Shown here: positions 53,300 to 62,108 of the stretch, one piece after another
Numbering within the stretch: the first letter of the stretch is position 1
Layout of the letters: every line of letters begins with the position of its first letter
Source of the DNA: Leptospira sp.
GTDB taxonomy: Bacteria; Spirochaetota; Leptospiria; Leptospirales; Leptospiraceae
Assembly (NCBI GenBank): GCA_009991425.1
Contig: JAACWH010000028.1
Coordinates: forward strand, 1 to 64,000
Direction of reading: 5' to 3'
Length of the DNA stretch: 64,000 nucleotides
The notes under the pieces: model-generated
Seen by the model: only the letters and a program-made list of their open reading frames with translations
Database searches by the model: none
What the model was told of the DNA's origin: nothing
Translations under genes and position numbers: made by a program

Positions 53300-54187
53300 A
53301 TGGCAAAAACAAAACTTGCAACCATTCAAATGAATAGCTCCGATGAGATAGATTCGAATCTCGAACAAGCTGAGCATTGGATTAAGCTTGCCTGTGAGCA
53401 GGAAGCGAAGCTTGTCGCTCTGCCTGAGAATTTTGCATACATGGGCAGGGAATCTGAAAAGATCCAACAACTTCATTCTATACAAAATAAAACTCAAGAT
53501 TTTCTAAGCAGAATAGCAAAAGAATATAAAATCTATCTTCTTGGTGGAGGCTATCCATCTTTAAGCCCTGATTCAAACCGAGCCTATAATACAGCATCTA
53601 TCTACTCTCCAGATGGGACTGAAGTATTTCATTATAATAAGATACATTTATTTGATACAAATCCAGGAGATGGAATACAGTATACGGAATCTAAAACTGT
53701 ATTCCCTGGAGCCGTTGTGCCTACACCTATTGAGGTATATGGTTTTGGGCGTATAGCATCAATAATATGTTATGATTTGAGATTTCCAGAATTATTCCGT
53801 AAAATTTCTGAACAAAAGGTAAATATTATTTTTGTTCCCTCGGCATTTACGGAACTAACAGGCAAAGCCCATTGGGAAGTATTACTTCGTGCAAGAGCGA
53901 TTGAGAATTTTGTATATATAGTCGCTCCAGCACAGACAGGCACTCATACAATAAAAGAAAATTCAAGTGATGCTGCTGAAAAATCAATCTCACAAACTCC
54001 AACTAGTACAAATAAAACTCCTTCTTTAAAGAAAACTTTTGGTCATTCATTGGTTGTTTCTCCCTGGGGCGAAATACTATCGGATGGAGGAGAGCAGGTT
54101 GGTTACAGTATCCTAGAAATTGATACGAATGATGTAGATATCTATAGAAAGAAAATTCCATCCTTATCTCATAGAACATTATTCTGA
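53300..54187 (+). CDS. carbon-nitrogen hydrolase (Nit1/Nit2-like amidase)
   Basis: 295 residues from ATG 53300; the frame is open further upstream but overlaps argB on the other strand and lacks family sequence. Catalytic Glu in KLVALPENFAYMG, Lys in YNKIHLFDT, Cys in IASIICYDLRFPELFR: the complete Glu-Lys-Cys triad of the nitrilase superfamily. The second Glu is in the PSAFTELTGKAHWEVLLRAR region. Closest in pattern to the Nit group that hydrolyses deaminated glutathione or omega-amides. A low-complexity insertion of about 25 residues (Ser/Thr-rich) occurs near 235-260. Cytosolic. Confidence 0.9.
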   Translation: MAKTKLATIQMNSSDEIDSNLEQAEHWIKLACEQEAKLVALPENFAYMGRESEKIQQLHSIQNKTQDFLSRIAKEYKIYLLGGGYPSLSPDSNRAYNTASIYSPDGTEVFHYNKIHLFDTNPGDGIQYTESKTVFPGAVVPTPIEVYGFGRIASIICYDLRFPELFRKISEQKVNIIFVPSAFTELTGKAHWEVLLRARAIENFVYIVAPAQTGTHTIKENSSDAAEKSISQTPTSTNKTPSLKKTFGHSLVVSPWGEILSDGGEQVGYSILEIDTNDVDIYRKKIPSLSHRTLF

Positions 54188-54217
54188 ATTAGATTATTCA
54201 AGTGAGTGAAACGAATA

Positions 54218-55330
54218 TCACTCTTTCTCTTTAATTCGTTCAAAATGAACACTTTTAATGGATTTCCCGAATTCGGACTGCTCATAATAGGCTGTTGCTT
54301 TCCATTCTCTTGCTGATGAATACATACGTATACTTTGAACTAAATCATAAGCTGAGATAGAGTAATCTATTATTTTAATCGCAAGTGGCAGAGTCAAAAA
54401 GCGATCTTGAGTTAATGGCTTTGCTTCAGTGACTTTAGATGCAACTAACCATTTATAAAGTCTGGAGGATTTATTTACCTCTAGTAAAGCTTCAAGCTCC
54501 ATCCGAAAAAAAGGAAGGCTAGCCTCTGTTTTGGAAAATTCTACCACTAAGTGATCTTTTTTTGATTTACTTAATGCTTCTTCTAATTGAAAATCAAAAA
54601 TTTCATCATCTAAATATTCTATTGAATTGCATTTTGAATAAATTGTTTTGCAGAGGCTTCCATAATTTTTATGAACGAAATAATACGCCATAATCTTATG
54701 AGATGTAGGGTGAAAGATTACTTTAGCATTGTAATTTTCCATTCTCCCATAGACAAGTAAAGAATTGAGACGCCCATAGATAGATGATCCTAATCGAAAA
54801 TACCCGCCATAAATTGGAATGTCATCAAAGCTGAAACTACGGCTGTTAATATAAAATGGTTCAAAGACAACGATACCTTTTCGGCTAGCGCTTTCTCGCA
54901 AGAACTTCAACCATATTTCATTCTCTTCGTCTGATAGCAGGCTAGGATTTTCCTCAACTTCCACATAGATTTTGCCAGCTTGTTTTCCTATAAGATCAAA
55001 AACTTGTTCTTGAATCTTTTCTAGATTAACTGAAGTTAGTCCCAATTTGTGGCACCTTCTTTCTTCACAAGAAATTTGTTCGATATAGTTTTGATTGGAG
55101 GTATCGATTGATTTGGAAGTTATAATTGAATTGTCCAAAGATTCACTTCGAATGGACTGTGAGAACAGAATATAGAAGGCTAGGCTGGAAGACAATAGCT
55201 TGGACGAAAACTTAGAAGCTAGAATCAATTTATTCAATTTTACAAGATTCAGTGGATATAGAAAACTGAATAAATTAGTAAAGTGAGAAATTCTCGACCG
55301 ATAGGAATAAGATATAGTAAATACTTTCAT
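54218..55330 (-). CDS. hypothetical exported protein
   Basis: 370 residues. The N-terminus is basic and hydrophobic (LLSSSLAFYILFSQSIRSES about 47-65), a late signal-like segment; a start at a later codon would give a normal signal peptide. The remainder is a soluble alpha/beta protein; RCHKLGLTSVNL and YFVHKNYGSLCKTIYSKC carry cysteines that could form disulfides in the periplasm. C-terminal helix with KIIDYSISAYDLVQS. No recognised family. Convergent with the amidase gene, divergent from the cyclase gene. Confidence 0.62.
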   Translation of the reverse strand: MKVFTISYSYRSRISHFTNLFSFLYPLNLVKLNKLILASKFSSKLLSSSLAFYILFSQSIRSESLDNSIITSKSIDTSNQNYIEQISCEERRCHKLGLTSVNLEKIQEQVFDLIGKQAGKIYVEVEENPSLLSDEENEIWLKFLRESASRKGIVVFEPFYINSRSFSFDDIPIYGGYFRLGSSIYGRLNSLLVYGRMENYNAKVIFHPTSHKIMAYYFVHKNYGSLCKTIYSKCNSIEYLDDEIFDFQLEEALSKSKKDHLVVEFSKTEASLPFFRMELEALLEVNKSSRLYKWLVASKVTEAKPLTQDRFLTLPLAIKIIDYSISAYDLVQSIRMYSSAREWKATAYYEQSEFGKSIKSVHFERIKEKE

Positions 55331-55405
55331 AGATAGTTAATTTCTTCTTTCAAAAATTTTAGTTAAAAAGTCTAAGATTAATATCGAGCATACTAGGAGT
55401 CAAGA

Positions 55406-56920
55406 TTGAATTCCTCTGATTTTAAATTGTCCCAAGCATTTATTCCTATCATATCAGTTGTACTTACTAATGTCTTCACTGCTAGTTTAAATTTGTGCCT
55501 CTCCTTTATTCTTCTCAATGAAATAGATTTAGATACATTTCAAAAATTCAATGCTGATCATTGGTCGACTTCTATACTACCTTCTTTTGTCTTACCAACT
55601 TTTATCCTCTATACTATCTATTTTCCCATTGCTAGAATTCTACATAAGGATACACCCATTCAAAGCATCCCGAAGTTTATCAAGAGATTGGCTCTTCGCA
55701 TGCCCATTATTGGTTCCTTTATTGGCTGCCTAGGATGGGCTATAGGCATTGGACTTTCTCGTTTTATTCTCTCCAGTAAAGAAGTTCCAATCTCCGAAAG
55801 TGGGCAATCTTTGCTTTTGATTGTTTCTTGTTTGGTTTCTATTTATAGCTTTGCATTATCTTATTTTGTTTGTGAATACTATTTCAAGAAGTATTTATTT
55901 CCGCTTATTTTCGAGAGAGATGAGATATTTATTATTTCCAAATTTTTAAAAGATGGATTAGTCGGGAAATTTAGTTTTTATTTCTTCTCTGTAGTAGTAT
56001 TTCCCTTATTGGTAATATTTTTTACTCTTAGTTCAAGCATTGGGCAAGTGAGTCGAGAAGAAGATCGGATCTATTTCTTCTTATTGGTTTTAATCTTCAT
56101 AATATCGGGAGTGATCATCACCTATTATTTAGTTCAATCTTTACGTAAGCCATTGAACGAAATCCAGAGTTTAACTGAAACTGTTCGAAAGGGCGATTTT
56201 ACAGGGACTATCTTTGTGGATTCTAAGGATGAATTAGGAACTATAAAATATACCCTTAATACGATGAGTAGGGAACTTCTTGAGAAAGAAACCATTCGAG
56301 AAATTTTTGGGAAGATGGTGGATGGTCGCATCAGAGATTATCTTTTGAAGCATCCTCCCGAGTTAGGTGGCAAGAAGGAAAATGTTGCAATCCTTTTTTC
56401 AGATATACGTAATTTCACATCCTTCTCTGAAAAACTTCCACCCGAAGAAGTTGTTCATTTTTTAAATGATTACTTTGAGAAGATGAATTCTTGTATCGTA
56501 AATAATAATGGTATCATTAATAAATTCATAGGAGATGGGATCTTAGCAATATTCGGAGGAATAATCCCATTGGAAAATGCATCTGATTCAGCGTACAATG
56601 CAGCAAGACAAATGTTAGATGAAATTCGTAGCATTCCTTTCCTCAATGGAGATCTTACTATTGGAATTGGACTCCACTACGGGGAAGTTACTTTGGGTAA
56701 CATAGGATCGAAGAGCAGAATGGAATTTACTATAATAGGGAATTCGGTTAACCTTTCCTCTCGTTTAGAATCTTTTACCAAAGAACTAAAGATGCCCATT
56801 GCAATGTCCAAAGATTTCTATAATCAGTTGAATGCTGAGAACCAAATATCAGTACATCGACAAGGGGAATTCAACTTAAAAGGAATGGCAGATAAGATTG
56901 AAGTTTTCTCTACTCTCTAA
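55406..56920 (+). CDS. membrane class III adenylate/guanylate cyclase
   Basis: 504 residues. About six membrane helices in the first 260 residues, a HAMP domain (SLRKPLNEIQSLTETVRKGD, then DSKDELGTIKYTL) and a class III cyclase domain. Both metal Asp are present (ILFSDIRNFTSF and FIGDGILAIFGG), with transition-state residues in NIGSKSRMEFTIIGNSVNLS and a Lys/Thr-type purine site (NKFIGDG, MEFTIIG), suggesting cAMP. TTG start at 55406 with AGGAG six bases upstream. Last 11 bases overlap the convergent protease-like gene. Many Leptospira species carry multiple cyclases of this sort. Confidence 0.92.
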   Translation: MNSSDFKLSQAFIPIISVVLTNVFTASLNLCLSFILLNEIDLDTFQKFNADHWSTSILPSFVLPTFILYTIYFPIARILHKDTPIQSIPKFIKRLALRMPIIGSFIGCLGWAIGIGLSRFILSSKEVPISESGQSLLLIVSCLVSIYSFALSYFVCEYYFKKYLFPLIFERDEIFIISKFLKDGLVGKFSFYFFSVVVFPLLVIFFTLSSSIGQVSREEDRIYFFLLVLIFIISGVIITYYLVQSLRKPLNEIQSLTETVRKGDFTGTIFVDSKDELGTIKYTLNTMSRELLEKETIREIFGKMVDGRIRDYLLKHPPELGGKKENVAILFSDIRNFTSFSEKLPPEEVVHFLNDYFEKMNSCIVNNNGIINKFIGDGILAIFGGIIPLENASDSAYNAARQMLDEIRSIPFLNGDLTIGIGLHYGEVTLGNIGSKSRMEFTIIGNSVNLSSRLESFTKELKMPIAMSKDFYNQLNAENQISVHRQGEFNLKGMADKIEVFSTL

Positions 56921-59294
56921 GAAAGGAAAGTGTAGTATTTTCCTTTAAGATCTTTTTATCTTTAATCTCTAAGTATAAAGCATCTGCGGAAGAGGACAGT
57001 TCTAATTTGAAACTTCCTTGTGGATCTACTATTTTATTTTCCTGCAAATAATCTCCTTCATAGATTAGCTTATTGTTCAATTCGATCTTATAAGATTGAT
57101 TTAATTCATCCGTAGATTCAATCTTTAGTTGGACTGGGGTTACAGATGCTTTGCCGTCCCAATACATGGAAGTCCAGGGACCTTTGAATTTTTCCAATTT
57201 GGAATCAGAGCCAAATGATCGAATGCTTGATTCGTCTTTTATAATTGGAAGCCAACCATAGGAAAGTGCTTTGCTTTTGTTACCTTCTAAATCTAAATCG
57301 TTTACAGAAGTTACTGAATAAAGAAAGAATTTTGAAGCAGATTGTCTTGGGAATTGAATGTAATTAGATTTTGATGTTCCAATATAATCCCACTTACCGC
57401 CTACAGTTTTGGAATAGACTTTGTATTCTTTGGCATCCTTAATAGGCTTCCAACTTAGTCTTAGGAAATCTTCTTTAGTTGTCTTTTGTATTACTTCAAA
57501 AATACTCAAATCTAAAGGAGGCTTAAGGCTAGATGAACGCATAGACTGCGAAGATAAGAAACCAAAGACAGGATTAGAAGCTCGGCTCCATGTCCCTAAT
57601 TTATTTAGGGAAGAAACCGAGTAATAATGATTAGATTCTTTAGGTTCTGTATCATCGAAAATATGATTGGCAGTTTGGCCAAGTTCTTCCCAAAAATCAT
57701 TATCTTTAGTATATCGGAATACTTTATAGTCCACAGCACCTTGAACTTCTTCCCAAGTAATATTTATTTTATCAGTGTATTCTCCCTGAGTTGCATAAAC
57801 CAATTCGGGAGGAGGAAGAGATATCCCTCGAGATGTAGTATAACCAAAGCTAGATGGTGAAATCAGACTTGTGGCAAAACTTCCTGCTACAGAAACTCTA
57901 TAAAATTCAAAATTTCCATTTCTCTGAGCCTTTCGATCAATAAATTCCGGTTTAATCGTTTTTGATAGAAGTCGAAATTCTTTTGAATAAATATTGTATT
58001 TGTATAAATGGTAATTTCGAACACCTGGAATAGTATCCCATTTGATGAGAATTTTATCTGCATATTTTCCCTGGCTTGCTGTCAGACCTGTTATCTCCAT
58101 AGAGTTGGCAGGTGTCTTCAACTTAGAAGAATAACCTTCAATAGGCTCAGGGTTGGATGATGAACTTTGGTTGGAAAAAACTGAGGCAATTGTATATTGA
58201 TAGATAATATCTTGTTGAACACCTTTGTCTTCAAAAGCATTGTCTATGGAAAGACCAACTAAGGTATATTTTGATTCTGTTGTTCTTTTTCTGTAAATCT
58301 CATATCCAATTGCATTTCTCACATTCTCCCAAGAGATTCTTATTCGATCAGGGTAGTTCCCTCTTGTAGCTCTTATGTGGTTCGGATAAGCAAGGTTAAG
58401 GTCAATTGGATTTGTTAAATTGGGGGGATCGTCTATCCAGTACACACTAGAGCCTAGTTTTTGGAAAAGAGCATAGCTTATATACGCATAACCATTTTCT
58501 CCCCATCCAGGACCCCAAGAATTCCAAATTTTAAAAGCTTTTTTGCTATCATCATAACCTATAATAGCTATAGCTTGGGCTCCAAGGAATTTTCCTTTTT
58601 CTTCGGTTAGGATTTCATCTTTTTTATAATTAGTAAAATTTTCAAAAAATAACAGAGAGGCGACTAAGGGATGCGCAGCTGATACGTAGGATTTAATTGC
58701 TAGTATATCAGATTGAGGGATACGACGGAAATCATTGATTCGATGGGAGTATGCATTGAGTGAGGTGCCATCCTTTTGAGTTCGATAGTCATCTGGGGTA
58801 TAAGGCATCTGTTCCCAAGTGGGAATTCCTTTTGATGCGAGTAGAATCAAACCATCTAGTATTGATCCACCTAAATCTTTACCATGGTTGATTGAATTGT
58901 AAACAAAGGAGGGTGAGTAAAAATTAGAAGTATTATCTTGGTTGGATACGGAAATTTTATTTAAATCTTTTGGTTTATCTAATTTTAAATTTTCATAATA
59001 TGATTTTATAACATAACCTAGCACAAATCCAACGGAACTTGCTTGGTTACCTTGCGGATAGGGAACTGGAAGTTTTGAGGAGAGATCGTATCTCTTAGGA
59101 AGAGAAGCTAATTTCAAGGAAGGAGCTTCTTGAATCGTGCTTGCAAGATTGCCTTCATCTTGGATGAGTCCAACTCTATAACCCTTGGAGCTAGTTGAAT
59201 CTTCTGAACCAACAATAGATGATTGGTGTCGAAAGGAAGAATACAAAACCACCAAAAGAAATAAAGCAAGATGCTTCGATGTGAGTAAATGCAT
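56910..59294 (-). CDS. exported papain-like (C1) pseudoprotease with four FN3 domains
   Basis: 795 residues; ATG 59294 is fixed by GGAGG six bases upstream inside tonB. Signal peptide at 1-19. A C1 papain-fold region covers about residues 60-305: QGNQASSVGFVLGY stands where papain has QGNCGSCWAF, so the catalytic Cys is Ser; GAQAIAIIGYDD replaces the usual H-A-V block, so the catalytic His is Gln; only the Asn (WNSWGPGWGENGY) remains. Four fibronectin-type III repeats follow (from about 310, 405, 500, 595), three carrying ATxGxYxDxIxIxW. A C-terminal beta domain completes it. A binding protein rather than an enzyme is likely. One base after tonB. Confidence 0.85.
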   Translation of the reverse strand: MHLLTSKHLALFLLVVLYSSFRHQSSIVGSEDSTSSKGYRVGLIQDEGNLASTIQEAPSLKLASLPKRYDLSSKLPVPYPQGNQASSVGFVLGYVIKSYYENLKLDKPKDLNKISVSNQDNTSNFYSPSFVYNSINHGKDLGGSILDGLILLASKGIPTWEQMPYTPDDYRTQKDGTSLNAYSHRINDFRRIPQSDILAIKSYVSAAHPLVASLLFFENFTNYKKDEILTEEKGKFLGAQAIAIIGYDDSKKAFKIWNSWGPGWGENGYAYISYALFQKLGSSVYWIDDPPNLTNPIDLNLAYPNHIRATRGNYPDRIRISWENVRNAIGYEIYRKRTTESKYTLVGLSIDNAFEDKGVQQDIIYQYTIASVFSNQSSSSNPEPIEGYSSKLKTPANSMEITGLTASQGKYADKILIKWDTIPGVRNYHLYKYNIYSKEFRLLSKTIKPEFIDRKAQRNGNFEFYRVSVAGSFATSLISPSSFGYTTSRGISLPPPELVYATQGEYTDKINITWEEVQGAVDYKVFRYTKDNDFWEELGQTANHIFDDTEPKESNHYYSVSSLNKLGTWSRASNPVFGFLSSQSMRSSSLKPPLDLSIFEVIQKTTKEDFLRLSWKPIKDAKEYKVYSKTVGGKWDYIGTSKSNYIQFPRQSASKFFLYSVTSVNDLDLEGNKSKALSYGWLPIIKDESSIRSFGSDSKLEKFKGPWTSMYWDGKASVTPVQLKIESTDELNQSYKIELNNKLIYEGDYLQENKIVDPQGSFKLELSSSADALYLEIKDKKILKENTTLSFLRE

Positions 59295-59295
59295 T

Positions 59296-59940
59296 TCAAT
59301 CCTCCAGAGTAAAATTAATCGGAAGCCTATGAGCCATTTTTGTGGGTCGCCCTTCCACATAACCTGGGGCAAAACGAGCTCGCTTCACAATCTGAATCGC
59401 TGCTTCGTCAAATCCATAGCCAGCTTTGCCAGATACGACTTTTGCACCCATGAGTTCTCCTTTTTCGTTTACTTGAACCATAACCACAACCATTTTATTG
59501 GTGATGCTAGCTGCCTTGGCAGAATCAGGAAAATAATCTCTTAAATCAAAATCTATGATGAAAGTAGGAGGTCTGTCACCATTATAGGAAAATAAAAATC
59601 CATCCTTATCAGTTCCATTTCCATTTAAGGCATTGGGATTGATATCAGAATCATCAGGAGCTTCTTTGGATTGGTCTTTGTTGGAACCTTCCACCCATTC
59701 TGATTTCTCAATAGGAGCAGGACTTGATGTTCCACCAAGTAATTCTGGGGGGATCTCTTCAAAATCTACATCGACATCAGTTATAACATATTCTTCGGAA
59801 TCCACTGGTGCCACATAAGTTGCAATATAGTAACCTAAAATTACCGAACTATGTAAAAAAACTGAAGCAATCAAACAAAACCGAAATACTCCAAAGATTT
59901 TAATCTTAGCTTTAATTTCTTGCCAGTCAACTTTCTTCAT
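59296..59940 (-). CDS. tonB: TonB-family energy transducer
   Basis: 214 residues. N-terminal membrane helix (FCLIASVFLHSSVILGYYIA about 22-42), an acidic, Pro-poor periplasmic linker, and a C-terminal TonB domain with VMVQVNEKGELMGAKVVSG, FDEAAIQIVKRARFAPGYVE and LPINFTLED. Transmits proton-motive force from ExbBD to outer-membrane receptors. Third gene of the exbB-exbD-tonB operon, two bases after exbD. The linker lacks the Pro-Lys/Glu-Pro repeats of E. coli TonB. Confidence 0.9.
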   Translation of the reverse strand: MKKVDWQEIKAKIKIFGVFRFCLIASVFLHSSVILGYYIATYVAPVDSEEYVITDVDVDFEEIPPELLGGTSSPAPIEKSEWVEGSNKDQSKEAPDDSDINPNALNGNGTDKDGFLFSYNGDRPPTFIIDFDLRDYFPDSAKAASITNKMVVVMVQVNEKGELMGAKVVSGKAGYGFDEAAIQIVKRARFAPGYVEGRPTKMAHRLPINFTLED

Positions 59941-59942
59941 TA

Positions 59943-60344
59943 TTATTTTTTTACAGACAAGGCAATCCGAGTAACGCCTGCTTTTCGCACTTGTCCCATA
60001 ATCTCCGTTACGCGTCCATAAGGAAGCTTTTCATCAGCTGAAATAGTCAACCTCATATTAGGTTGTATCTTAGCATCTCTTTCCAATAGTCGAATCATTG
60101 ACTCTAAGGTAATTTCTTTCCCTTCAAATAGAATTTTGCCATCTTTAGTTAGTGCGACTTGTTTCGATTCGGCAATATTCGGATCTGCTGCTGCTACCTT
60201 AGGTAGATTAATATTAATAGATTCTTTTTTTAGGAAGTTTGCAGTAACCATAAAGATTACAAGCAGAACCAAAATCACATCCACCATTGGAGTAATATTG
60301 ATACTTCCTATTTCTTCTTCATCGCCGCCACTTTGTGCTGCCAT
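59943..60344 (-). CDS. exbD: ExbD/TolR-family proton channel subunit
   Basis: 133 residues. INITPMVDVILVLLVIFMVT is the single membrane helix with the essential Asp in TPMVDV; the periplasmic domain ends RKAGVTRIALSVKK. With ExbB it forms the proton-driven stator that powers TonB. The start gives MAAQSGGDEEEIGS, an acidic cytoplasmic tail typical of ExbD. Same operon, 18 bases after exbB. Confidence 0.93.
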   Translation of the reverse strand: MAAQSGGDEEEIGSINITPMVDVILVLLVIFMVTANFLKKESININLPKVAAADPNIAESKQVALTKDGKILFEGKEITLESMIRLLERDAKIQPNMRLTISADEKLPYGRVTEIMGQVRKAGVTRIALSVKK

Positions 60345-60362
60345 ATCTTTTTCTCCTATGGA

Positions 60363-60992
60363 TCAGTGGTGATCTTTCTTAGAACCACTTAAGAAATTTC
60401 CAGCGAACTCTCTAGTTAAGATTTCTAGGTTCGCAAGAATCACTTTCATTTTTCTAGAAAAGAAATTATTAGCCATAACCACTGGAATCGCTATAGCAAG
60501 TCCTGCAGCTGTAGCTAGAAGTGCTGTAGATATTGTTCGCATAACAACTTCAGCCCCAGTATTACCTAGTGTTCCCAAATTATAAAATGCTTTAATTACA
60601 CCTAGAACTGTTCCTAGCAATCCTATAAAAGGAGCATTGTTCCCTAAAGTATTAAGTATAGGCAGGCGCTTCTCTAATTGGATTCTTTCAGCAATTATTT
60701 TGCCTTGCATTAGATCAGGAATTCCGTTTGGGTTTTCTTCTAGTCGTTCAATAGTAAAGGATGTAAATCTGGAATAAACAGTATCTTCGGCTTGGGAAAC
60801 TATTTCCTTCATTTTAGGAATATCTTTTTTGCGAAGGGAAGAGGTTAAGTCTTCCAAAAACAGTTCTGATTTTTCAGAAATGGTTCTTCTATACACAATC
60901 AATCTTTCCACAAACACTGCCACAGCAAGAACACTTGCAAGAGCCATAATGATGAAAATAAATATCTCACCTAGATCAACGTAAGTCTGCAT
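60363..60992 (-). CDS. exbB: ExbB/TolQ-family proton channel subunit
   Basis: 209 residues, three membrane helices. The late MotA/ExbB signature NNAPFIGLLGTVLGVIKAF and TALLATAAGLAIAIPVVMA is clear, with the cytoplasmic domain between helices 1 and 2. First gene of the operon that supplies TonB, with the pseudoprotease at the end. ATG 60992; no second exbB-like gene in the window. Confidence 0.93.
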   Translation of the reverse strand: MQTYVDLGEIFIFIIMALASVLAVAVFVERLIVYRRTISEKSELFLEDLTSSLRKKDIPKMKEIVSQAEDTVYSRFTSFTIERLEENPNGIPDLMQGKIIAERIQLEKRLPILNTLGNNAPFIGLLGTVLGVIKAFYNLGTLGNTGAEVVMRTISTALLATAAGLAIAIPVVMANNFFSRKMKVILANLEILTREFAGNFLSGSKKDHH

Positions 60993-61025
60993 AATACCCT
61001 CTATTAGTCATTTTTCTTAAATAAT

Positions 61026-61235
61026 TCATGAATCCAAGCCTTTTAAAGCTTTGCAGTAATCTTCTTCTGATGCAATTGGATTAATTCCCATTTGAGTAAG
61101 GTTTAGTTTAATATTATATTGAATATTTGAATGGAAATAAGAATAAACAATATTCTGCCATCTTTCTTTAGACCCCGGTCTATTGTTCCTTTTCCTAATT
61201 TTTCGAAAGAATGGATCTGATTTAGTTGCCCGATC
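61026..61235 (-). pseudogene. possible gene remnant without a start
   Basis: An open frame of about 69 codons with protein-like composition (SKERWQNIVYSYFHSNIQYN, then GINPIASEEDYCKALKGLDS and a stop at 61026) but no start codon except a Met 21 residues from the end. It directly follows the lipoprotein gene at 61248. It may be the 3' end of a decayed or frameshifted gene; it may also be chance. Confidence 0.35.
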
Positions 61236-61247
61236 TTAGGCAATTGT

Positions 61248-61718
61248 TTATGGTTGAATACTTCCTTCCTTTTGTTCAGTTTCAAAACTGATAACCATTC
61301 CTTCGACTTTCAAAACGGAGACTGTCCCTAATGGAAAAAATGCATGTGTTTCATGCCAATACTCTACATCAATTAGAGATTGCCCACCTGGAATTTTTTG
61401 CACTGCTTGGCTCATTGCGTATTCAATATCCAATCTTTCTGTAACAGGGAAGAGTCCAAATAAAAACAAAGTTGAAGATTCGCCGTTTGAACTTTCTAAT
61501 ATTTTATAATTAGATGATCTTACTATAGTAGCTTGGGGTGTAAGATGTACATTTCGTACATGCCCACCTTTTTCTACAACAGCTCCTGCACAATTAAAAC
61601 AAGATACTAGGAATAGTAGGGTAAAGATTTTAAAATAATTTATATGAAAAAATTTATTTCGATTCAACTTATCACCTTTGTTTAGAAGGATATTATTTTC
61701 CTTTTTTCTTAGCATCAT
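61248..61718 (-). CDS. small lipoprotein, paralogue-like pair member 2
   Basis: 156 residues. A long basic N-terminus precedes a signal core (IFTLLFLVSCFNCAGA) with two candidate lipobox Cys. Mature part: VRNVHLTPQATIVRSSNYKI and QSLIDVEYWHETHAFFPLGT, all beta-type. The pattern (short secreted protein with a hydrophobic loop, then ALINIRYW/SLIDVEYW) is shared with the upstream gene, so the two look like distant paralogues. It overlaps that gene by 26 bases, implying coupling; the true start may be later. Role unknown. Confidence 0.7.
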   Translation of the reverse strand: MMLRKKENNILLNKGDKLNRNKFFHINYFKIFTLLFLVSCFNCAGAVVEKGGHVRNVHLTPQATIVRSSNYKILESSNGESSTLFLFGLFPVTERLDIEYAMSQAVQKIPGGQSLIDVEYWHETHAFFPLGTVSVLKVEGMVISFETEQKEGSIQP

Positions 61719-62052
61719 TTTGGAATTTTATTGCTTCTGCATTAAGTCCAATTCGGTTGAGAGTTATAAATAGAATAATACTTTTGTCATTCCAATATCG
61801 AATGTTGATCAATGCGTCCGCCTCTGATTCTTGGATTGCATCATGTACCAATTTATCCATGGGAGGTTTGCTAAGAGGAAAGCCTATGAAGGCAATATCG
61901 AAAGTGATCCAATAATCTGACTTCTCCACAGGCCCGATGACAGTATACTTCTGATCAACAATTGGAATATTGCTTGTAGCTAAGCCTGCGGAAGAGGACG
62001 CACAATGTGTTAAAAGGCTAGCCAAGAAAAATAGGGTTAATAAATTTTTCAT
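61693..62052 (-). CDS. small lipoprotein, paralogue-like pair member 1
   Basis: About 119 residues from ATG 62052 (a TTG three codons upstream is possible). The signal MKNLLTLFFLASLLTHCASS has a lipobox-like LLTHC. The mature part contains YTVIGPVEKSDYWITFDIA and SEADALINIRYWNDKSIILF. Small exported protein of a type common in Leptospira, unknown function. First of the coupled pair, divergent from the GT-C-like gene. Confidence 0.75.
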   Translation of the reverse strand: MKNLLTLFFLASLLTHCASSSAGLATSNIPIVDQKYTVIGPVEKSDYWITFDIAFIGFPLSKPPMDKLVHDAIQESEADALINIRYWNDKSIILFITLNRIGLNAEAIKFQNDAKKKGK

Positions 62053-62108
62053 ATCGTGCAAGATTCCTGTTCTATCCCTCCAAAAAAACTAATGAAAAGT
62101 CTAGGTCA

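Noticed and set aside
59295..59372. 26-residue upstream extension of the pseudoprotease
   Set aside because: It overlaps tonB coding sequence; ATG 59294 has a good GGAGG and gives a normal signal peptide.
61103..61285. 60-codon minus-strand frame beginning MKLNKRKEVF
   Set aside because: Begins inside the lipoprotein gene, has no ribosome site and its composition is poor; the other frame here (61026-61235) looks more protein-like.
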